The notes beneath the pieces were generated by a model. It ran no database searches and was not told the origin of the DNA. It was given only the letters and a program-made list of their open reading frames with translations. From an uncultured Erysipelotrichaceae bacterium (GTDB lineage: Bacteria > Bacillota_I > Bacilli_A > RFN20 > CAG-826): a stretch of DNA of 38,126 nt. Each line of letters starts with the position of its first letter. The stretch's first letter is position 1. The translations under genes were made by a program, and so were the position numbers. Below are positions 33,358 through 38,126 of this stretch, piece by piece. The stretch spans positions 1 to 38,126 of the forward strand of contig CADBUI010000004.1 in assembly GCA_902797855.1 (NCBI GenBank). The letters run 5' to 3'.

Positions 33358-34288
33358 TTATAAGACGATATTCGATAGTTTCCCTTCACCATTTTTCATC
33401 CTAGATTCTTTTGGTTATATTTTGAAATACAACAAACGCGTTGATTTCAAAGGCATTAAAAAAGGAAAAAAGTTAACTGATTTAATACCTGATTGTTTGC
33501 AAAATAAAGAAGGTAAGTTTGTTTATAACAACATCATTTTTAAACGCATTACTAAAGAAATATATGACGATGAGCTACTAATTAATTATGCTGTTGTTTT
33601 AATTGATATTACAGAAAAAGAGTCAATTAACAATCAAAAACAAGAAAAACAAAAGGAACTTCAAGTTCTTGCTAGTAGTTTAAGAGAGTCTAATCAAGAA
33701 TTAGAAAATCTTTTAGAAGAAATCAAGTCATTATCTGATTATGCTGAACAAATAAGATTAGCAAGAGTCATCCATGATAATTACGGTCACGCAATAACGG
33801 ACTTATTTATGATTTCTAATATGTGTTTAGAGTCCAAAAACAATAATCCGAAAACCTATAGACAATTAATTATTGAAGGTGAGAAGATCATCGACAAGAT
33901 TTTATCTCCAGACCAATTTGAAGCCGGTTCTTTAAAAGAACTTTTGATTTCTTTATCTAAGATTTCTGAATTTCCAATTGTGATTACTATAAATGGCGAA
34001 GAACCTGACTTTATTAAGAAACAATACAAATTAATTAAAAAAATTTGTAAAGAAGCTTATCACAATACATTAGACCATTCTTTAGGCAACCAAATGTTTA
34101 TTAATTTAACAATGAATGAGAAAGATGTAATTTTGGAAATCTATGATGATGGGAAGTGGCATGGAGAATTTGAAAAAGGTTTTGGACTTACCTCAATGGA
34201 AGATAATGTCGTTGCTTCTAAAGGGAAAATAGACTTTGTGCATCAAGAAGGACAAGGGTTTAAAATAATAGTAATGTGGAGTAAATAA
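33350..34288 (+). CDS. Cytoplasmic histidine kinase subunit (NarL-partner type)
   Basis: The 312-residue soluble protein has a PAS-like domain (5-92), a coiled coil (93-134), a dimerisation helix with phospho-acceptor His142 in RLARVIHDNYGHAIT (136-150, HisKA_3-like), and a HATPase_c domain. In the latter the N-box is KEAYHNTLDHS (Asn239), the G1 box YDDGKW (265-270) and the G2 box GFGLTSMED (277-285). It lacks membrane segments. A GGAG site lies 9 bases before its ATG, inside the sensor gene. It should phosphorylate the NarL-type regulator encoded 3 bases downstream and receive its signal from the 7TM partner, perhaps through the matching PAS/coiled-coil regions. Confidence 0.85.
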   Translation: MNNYKTIFDSFPSPFFILDSFGYILKYNKRVDFKGIKKGKKLTDLIPDCLQNKEGKFVYNNIIFKRITKEIYDDELLINYAVVLIDITEKESINNQKQEKQKELQVLASSLRESNQELENLLEEIKSLSDYAEQIRLARVIHDNYGHAITDLFMISNMCLESKNNNPKTYRQLIIEGEKIIDKILSPDQFEAGSLKELLISLSKISEFPIVITINGEEPDFIKKQYKLIKKICKEAYHNTLDHSLGNQMFINLTMNEKDVILEIYDDGKWHGEFEKGFGLTSMEDNVVASKGKIDFVHQEGQGFKIIVMWSK

Positions 34289-34291
34289 ACG

Positions 34292-34927
34292 ATGGACAAA
34301 ATAAAAATAATTATCGCAGATGATCACCCAATCACAATTGAAGGATTAAAAGTTACTATTGAAAAATGGGATGATTTTGTTGTCGTTAATACTGCGAATA
34401 ATGGACAAGAATTATTATCGATATTAGAAAACACACCTGTAGATATCGCTCTTATCGATATAAGAATGCCGGTATTAGATGGTATTGAAACCATTAGAAT
34501 TATTAAAAATAAATATCCAAATGTCCGTGCAGTTGCTTTATCCACTTTTGATGATGTCGATACAATATCTCGTTCTATAGAAGCTGGATGTGATGGTTTT
34601 CTTTTAAAGGTCATTGAATCCAATCAATTAAGACAAGCGTTGCTCAGCGTGATGGGTGGCATTAATGTTGTTGATAAAGCTGCGTTAGAAATCTTAAGAA
34701 ATAAAGAAAAAATTGAAAAAGAATGCAAATTTTCGGAAAGAGAATTACAAATACTCGAATATATCTGTAATGGTGATTCCAATAAAGAAATTGCTGCTAA
34801 ATTATCTCTACAAGTAGGGACAGTGAAAAACATTGTTTCCTTAATGCTTTCTAAATCATATTGTGTTAGCCGTGCCGCTTTAACGCGTTTTGCTTTAGAC
34901 AATCATTTGGTCAAAACAAACAAATAG
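34292..34927 (+). CDS. NarL/FixJ-family response regulator
   Basis: The 211-residue protein has a receiver domain with acidic pocket Asp10/Asp11, phospho-acceptor Asp56 (IDIRMP), the switch ALSTFDD and Lys106. Its LuxR-type DNA-binding helix-turn-helix occupies about 146-205 (FSERELQILEYICNGDSNKEIA, with the usual KEIAxxLxxxxGTVKNI recognition part). It follows the kinase gene after 3 bases and ends the three-gene two-component operon. It probably controls the lipoprotein and DUF6273-type genes directly downstream. Confidence 0.93.
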   Translation: MDKIKIIIADDHPITIEGLKVTIEKWDDFVVVNTANNGQELLSILENTPVDIALIDIRMPVLDGIETIRIIKNKYPNVRAVALSTFDDVDTISRSIEAGCDGFLLKVIESNQLRQALLSVMGGINVVDKAALEILRNKEKIEKECKFSERELQILEYICNGDSNKEIAAKLSLQVGTVKNIVSLMLSKSYCVSRAALTRFALDNHLVKTNK

Positions 34928-34954
34928 AATAAATAGTGACTTTTGGAATGACTT

Positions 34955-34982
34955 ATGGCACTTGTTTATTGCGCCATTTTTT
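34955..34982 (+). terminator. Terminator of the two-component operon
   Basis: ATGGC (34955-34959) pairs with GCCAT (34973-34977), followed by TTTTT from 34978. The 5-bp stem is short but GC-rich for this genome. It lies between the regulator gene and the lipoprotein gene. Confidence 0.55.
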
Positions 34983-35040
34983 CTATATTCTCAAATTGAT
35001 AAATAAAAAATTTTTATTTTGTTTGGGAGGAAATTTAATT

Positions 35041-35730
35041 ATGAAAACACAAATCAAGAGCTTGTTAGTTTTATCTGTTTTATCAATTTTTTCATTGGCT
35101 GGGTGCAATGTGAACGAAAACATGCTTAATCCAGGAGATGATGAGACAGGAGAAAACCTCCCTTATTCATCAGAGCAAGCCAAAAATAGATTATTAGAAT
35201 TAGGCGAAACAAGTGGCTTTGAAATTACCTATCAAGCTTATAACGATGATGATGAAGAGATTGTCAATTATATCTTTGGTATGAAAGATAATATTACTTG
35301 GCAAGATGATGGTGCAGATAAAGAAGCCATTAAAAGGACTGATAGTGGCTTAGATATTTTTGAATATGATTCAGGAACACAAAGCTATGTACAAACTTAT
35401 ACATATTCAGAATCTGATGCTGTTGAAGTATATAACTCGTATGTAACTAGTTACACTGCAGTGTTTTTCATGGCTAACGCATATGATGGCATGGAAGGAT
35501 ACCACAAAGTTAAGGATTTGACTTTCGCAGGAAGAAGCGCGACAGAATATCGTTATGATTTAACTGTATATGCGGGTGAGGTTCATTTAACAACTGTCAT
35601 CGATAAAGAAATTGGCATCACTTTATTTTGGGATGCAAATGGTAAAACCTATGAAGGCGAAAGTGGTTCTGCGACATTCAAGGTTTCTTCATTCAAGACC
35701 GGAAGCCAAGTTAACGTACCAGCTGTTTAA
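35041..35730 (+). CDS. Lipoprotein of unknown function
   Basis: The start is the ATG at 35041, because GGGAGG lies just upstream and the lipoprotein signal begins there; an earlier in-frame codon is not supported. The 229-residue protein has lipobox SLAGC with Cys22 lipidated, an acidic linker, and a globular part about 45-229 rich in Tyr, Asp and Thr, with short beta-like stretches such as YVQTYTYSE and ATEYRYDLTVY. I recognise no domain. It belongs to the block after the two-component genes and has an unusually strong ribosome site. It is probably a surface protein regulated by the system. Confidence 0.75.
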   Translation: MKTQIKSLLVLSVLSIFSLAGCNVNENMLNPGDDETGENLPYSSEQAKNRLLELGETSGFEITYQAYNDDDEEIVNYIFGMKDNITWQDDGADKEAIKRTDSGLDIFEYDSGTQSYVQTYTYSESDAVEVYNSYVTSYTAVFFMANAYDGMEGYHKVKDLTFAGRSATEYRYDLTVYAGEVHLTTVIDKEIGITLFWDANGKTYEGESGSATFKVSSFKTGSQVNVPAV

Positions 35731-35779
35731 TGTATAAACCAATAAATGATTTATACGATTGTGAAATGGGTATAACAAT

Positions 35780-37252
35780 ATGAATAAAAAAAGCTTGCTT
35801 CTAATGTTAACAACAACATCTTGCGCTGCGGTAGTTGCGACAACGCTTTTTGTCTCCAATAATCTTGGAATAGATGCTTTTGCTCTTAATCGTGGAGTTC
35901 CAGCTAGTGAATATTCAATTACGATGAGTGCTACAAATTGCACTAAAGTGACAAGTAATTTATTAAGAAGTTCAACAGATTCTGGAAGTTGGTCATTTAA
36001 TTTTTATAAAACTGGAGATGCTAGAGTTTCGTTTGGTAGCTTCCCATTTTACGGTGGAGGTGAAGCGTTTTTATCTTTTAAAGATAATGATTCTTACTCA
36101 TATCTAAATAATGCATCTGGTCATGGAATTTCCGGAATTACATCTATCACCGTCGATTATTGTCGTCAAACTAATTATGTTGATAATCCAACAGATACAT
36201 CTAGTGGAGAAGTTGGTGATTTGAAAATCTTGTTTGGATATGTTGATTCGCAAGGAAGTCTTCTATATGAAACAACTTCACATGATTTATCTCCAGACTC
36301 TCCATATGATATGAGCGACTTAGAACCAAGGTATTTTAAAATCACTGGTTCAAAAGATTTTAAAACCGAATACACAAACGGCCGAATAAACATCAAATCA
36401 ATTAAGATTTGTTATTCCTGCGATAGTTTAAGAACTGACGCTGCTGTTAGAGAAGATTTATTCGCCAATCAATTTGATGTAGAACCTATAAAGGTCGGAA
36501 ATGTTTGGACATATGGTTATTATCCACAAACATTAAGTGATATTTCAGAAGTTTATGAGACGTTGTATCAAGAAAATCCAGAATCGTTTTTACCGCTTGA
36601 TAATGGATATTATTTATTGGATGGAGACTTCTTTAAAAGGGTTCAAGCGGAAGGAGCAGGATATAATAATGAATATACAGTTGGTGATTATTATTGGTTT
36701 AAAGTTGAACCTGTCGTTTGGAGAAATGTCCGTACATTAACAACTGGCAGCACACCAAAATATGGCAGCATTATAGTTAGTGAAAAAATTCTTGATACAT
36801 CGATTTACAATCCTTATGAAAACGATCCATCGGCCTATACAGCAGATACTACATTAGGCGAAAAAATGAATGAGTTGTACGAAACTATGTTACCTTCAAG
36901 TCGTACAACACATTTGACAACTAGCAACTTACAGAACGACATTGAATCTAGCTGTCAAACTTATTTATTCCCATTAAAAGAAAGTTCGTTTACTGGTAAT
37001 AGTACATCGTTTGCTGATGGAACACTTGCTAAAACAGCAGTCGCTACCGATTATGCTAGAAGTAGAACATATGCAAAAAACGATATTACTTCTACAGGAC
37101 TTATGTCTTATTGGACTAGAACAAAATATAATGGCTATTTTGAAGTTGTAACTACATCTGGAACAATTACTATTACCGCTGGTGATAGTAATGTTGATAG
37201 ATGGAACAGTATGGGTGTAAGACCATCTATCAAGATTAAGTGGTCAAACTGA
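35780..37252 (+). CDS. Secreted protein with DUF6273-like C-terminal domain
   Basis: The 490-residue protein starts with a signal peptide (about 1-34, ending near DAFA). An N-terminal all-beta region (35-210) has serines and threonines on strands. Its C-terminal half resembles DUF6273/FISUMP-type domains: GNVWTYGYYPQT near 238, PVVWRN, GSIIVSEKILD, ATDYARS, LMSYWTRT and a final MGVRPSIKIKW. Such domains are widespread in surface proteins of gut Firmicutes and their function is unknown. No membrane anchor or LPXTG is seen, so it is probably released or loosely attached. It is the only complete gene here that stops with TGA. It lies 49 bases after the lipoprotein gene and may share its promoter. 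Confidence 0.75.
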   Translation: MNKKSLLLMLTTTSCAAVVATTLFVSNNLGIDAFALNRGVPASEYSITMSATNCTKVTSNLLRSSTDSGSWSFNFYKTGDARVSFGSFPFYGGGEAFLSFKDNDSYSYLNNASGHGISGITSITVDYCRQTNYVDNPTDTSSGEVGDLKILFGYVDSQGSLLYETTSHDLSPDSPYDMSDLEPRYFKITGSKDFKTEYTNGRINIKSIKICYSCDSLRTDAAVREDLFANQFDVEPIKVGNVWTYGYYPQTLSDISEVYETLYQENPESFLPLDNGYYLLDGDFFKRVQAEGAGYNNEYTVGDYYWFKVEPVVWRNVRTLTTGSTPKYGSIIVSEKILDTSIYNPYENDPSAYTADTTLGEKMNELYETMLPSSRTTHLTTSNLQNDIESSCQTYLFPLKESSFTGNSTSFADGTLAKTAVATDYARSRTYAKNDITSTGLMSYWTRTKYNGYFEVVTTSGTITITAGDSNVDRWNSMGVRPSIKIKWSN

Positions 37253-37270
37253 GTCATAAATTAATCCTTT

Positions 37271-37299
37271 AACGGCTTTCCAAATGAAGGTCGTTTTTT
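37271..37299 (+). terminator. Terminator after the DUF6273-like gene
   Basis: AACG-x-CTT (37271-37278) pairs with AAG-xx-CGTT (37287-37295), with small internal mismatches, and runs into TTTTTT. It is the first of three hairpins in the 440-base region without genes. Confidence 0.55.
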
Positions 37300-37397
37300 A
37301 TTCATAAAAATAGACAATCCGGAATAATGTAAAAAAGCGCTGACAAAATACCAAATAATTAAGGCGTACAGTAAGGACATTCTTAATGTACAGCATA

Positions 37398-37424
37398 AAT
37401 GCCCGTGAAAAATGGGCATTTTTG
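37398..37424 (+). terminator. Strong terminator inside the 37253-37690 non-coding stretch
   Basis: AATGCCC (37398-37404) pairs perfectly with GGGCATT (37414-37420), followed by TTTTG. No gene ends just before it. The preceding 80 bases contain GTACA/TGTAC and TTAAG/CTTAA repeats, so it may close a short RNA. Confidence 0.6.
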
Positions 37425-37462
37425 TTTATTTATAGCCCAAATTCATACTTTTAATAATTAAT

Positions 37463-37530
37463 GGTGGTGGATGGGAAACAAGAAAACATCATTTTTCGAT
37501 AGTTCGATTCCCAACTTTTCTCGCACCACC
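37463..37530 (+). repeat. Nested inverted repeat, tRNA-sized
   Basis: GGTGGTG (37463-37469) pairs perfectly with CACCACC (37524-37530), and GGGAA (37473-37477) pairs with TTCCC (37508-37512) inside it. The G+C content is higher than its surroundings. It resembles a cloverleaf in size only, since the T-arm and CCA geometry fail (see rejected items). A 63-codon open frame starting at 37471 overlaps it, with no ribosome site, and looks accidental. Confidence 0.5.
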
Positions 37531-37660
37531 CAACATTGCATAACCACCTTCGCAGGACGGGCGCAAACTAATAAAAGCAAGCTAGAGTGGATATCACCGA
37601 TGTCAAGGATGGATATTTATTCATCCAGTGAAAGCGACATAGTTCTAATGATCAGAGAGT

Positions 37661-37681
37661 GAAACTGTTCAGTTTCAATTT
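37661..37681 (+). terminator. Hairpin near end of non-coding stretch
   Basis: GAAACTG (37661-37667) and CAGTTTC (37670-37676) form a near-perfect palindrome with a two-base centre, followed by AATTTTA. It could end transcripts in either direction between the upstream region and the convergent small gene. Confidence 0.45.
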
Positions 37682-37692
37682 TAATGCTGAGA

Positions 37693-37986
37693 TTAGAAAT
37701 CATCATCTACTTCCATGTAATCATATATATAAATGGTTTTGCAAAATACTTTATCAGCTAAAAACGCAATATATTTATCAAATGATTTGCTTCTTCTTTT
37801 AACTGTCATATTTATAACGCAATAATCTTTTTCTTTGCTGGAATATATATAATCAGTGGATATTTCATAGCCTTCCATTTTTATTTCATTGTAAATGTTA
37901 GAAAAAATACTATTACCACAAAATGTAATCATTATTTTTCTAGCATGCTTTCTATGTCTCATATCAATAATCTTATTCATAATCAT
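37693..37986 (-). CDS. Small unidentified protein coupled to a MATE transporter gene
   Basis: The 97-residue protein is basic at its N-terminus (MRHRKHARKIM). Its alternating pattern of strands and helices resembles a ferredoxin-like/ACT-type regulatory fold: a strand KIMITFCG, a helix with NIYNEIKMEGY, strands with DYCVINMTVK, a helix SFDKYIAFLADKV and a strand TIYIYDYM. I recognise no family. Its first ATG overlaps the stop codon of the upstream MATE gene as TAATG. A second ATG two codons later has a better distance from AAAAGG, so the start may be 37980. Tight coupling suggests it helps or regulates that transporter. Confidence 0.6.
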   Translation of the reverse strand: MIMNKIIDMRHRKHARKIMITFCGNSIFSNIYNEIKMEGYEISTDYIYSSKEKDYCVINMTVKRRSKSFDKYIAFLADKVFCKTIYIYDYMEVDDDF

Positions 37987-38126
37987 TAGCCTTTTAGAGA
38001 TGGAAATTCTCCTTGCTTATTAAAAGATGGTGTGTTTTTACTATTATGTTTAACATATCCATAAAACAAAATAACTGCTACAAAAGAACAAACAATATCG
38101 GTAATAGGAGTGGCCCAAACTATAAG
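37986..38126 (-). CDS. C-terminal end of a MATE-family efflux transporter (partial)
   Basis: The last 46 codons of a membrane protein enter from the right edge. A final helix WATPITDIVCSFVAVILFYG precedes a hydrophilic tail with NKQGEF, ending in TAA at 37988-37986. The P-I-x-D helix is the usual last helix of MATE (MatE/NorM) cation-drug antiporters. The rest lies outside the window, so identity rests on one helix. Its stop overlaps the start of the next small gene. Confidence 0.55.
   Translation of the reverse strand, partial: LIVWATPITDIVCSFVAVILFYGYVKHNSKNTPSFNKQGEFPSLKG

Noticed and set aside
34936-35040. Upstream extension of the lipoprotein frame
   Set aside because: It would place extra hydrophobic residues before the lipoprotein signal and pass through the operon terminator; GGGAGG before the ATG at 35041 fixes the start.
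37463-37530. Possible tRNA or tmRNA end (TTCGATT near CACCA)
   Set aside because: From the T-loop-like TTCGATT the CCA would have to fall at 37523-37525, where GCA is found; the flanking T-stem halves GATAG and CCCAA do not pair, and no anticodon arm exists.
37471-37662. 63-codon open frame on the plus strand
   Set aside because: No ribosome site or promoter fits, the sequence shows no protein-like pattern and it overlaps the inverted repeat, so it is left as non-coding.
1-38126. CRISPR array, prophage, toxin-antitoxin or restriction system
   Set aside because: No regular direct repeats with spacers, phage structural genes, integrase, methylase or paired toxin-antitoxin genes were seen on either strand.

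Overview
The window is a chromosome segment of a low-GC (about one third G+C by eye), AT-biased Gram-positive-type bacterium, most likely an uncultured gut-type member of the Bacilli/Mollicutes-adjacent lineages (RF39, Erysipelotrichales or Izemoplasma-like). The pointers are lipoprotein signal peptides, an AddAB rather than RecBCD nuclease, a translational preQ1-I riboswitch, a class II aldolase, strong TAA stop preference (24 TAA, 7 TAG and 1 TGA among 32 complete genes) and many genes whose ATG lies only 6-9 bases after a TATAAT-type -10 box. The genetic code is standard: Trp is TGG, and TGA ends the gene at 35780-37252.

Left part (1-9300): a decayed IS3-type fragment, a membrane-anchored alpha/beta hydrolase, a preQ1 riboswitch operon (queuosine-precursor transporter plus a short-chain dehydrogenase), then an operon of an EIIC-like transporter, a membrane-anchored type-B carboxylesterase and a Big_2 lipoprotein. 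A DUF1846 protein and two small membrane proteins follow.

Middle (9300-20200): an HI0933-family flavoprotein, tRNA-Arg(TCG), an orphan gene, a lipase-like lipoprotein divergent from a membrane-bound XRE regulator, a small repetitive protein, an O-antigen-ligase-like polymerase, a CASTOR/POLLUX-like channel and an ASCH protein.

Right-middle (20200-30350): housekeeping genes. These are fructose-bisphosphate aldolase, two HAD phosphatases, a hemolysin-III/TrhA family protein, a uridine kinase, a compact AddB-AddA pair, a Nudix hydrolase and tRNA-His.

Right end (30350-38126) is more accessory: an AAA-14/DUF4143 ATPase, a two-component system whose sensor is split into a 7TM protein and a separate kinase, its NarL-type regulator, a lipoprotein and a secreted DUF6273-like protein that may be its targets, a roughly 440-base non-coding structured stretch, a small unknown gene and the end of a MATE transporter. 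No phage, CRISPR array or recognised defence system is visible. The most unusual items are the split sensor kinase with its putative surface-protein targets, the transporter/esterase/lipoprotein operon, the SDR placed in a preQ1 operon, and the widespread leaderless promoter arrangement.
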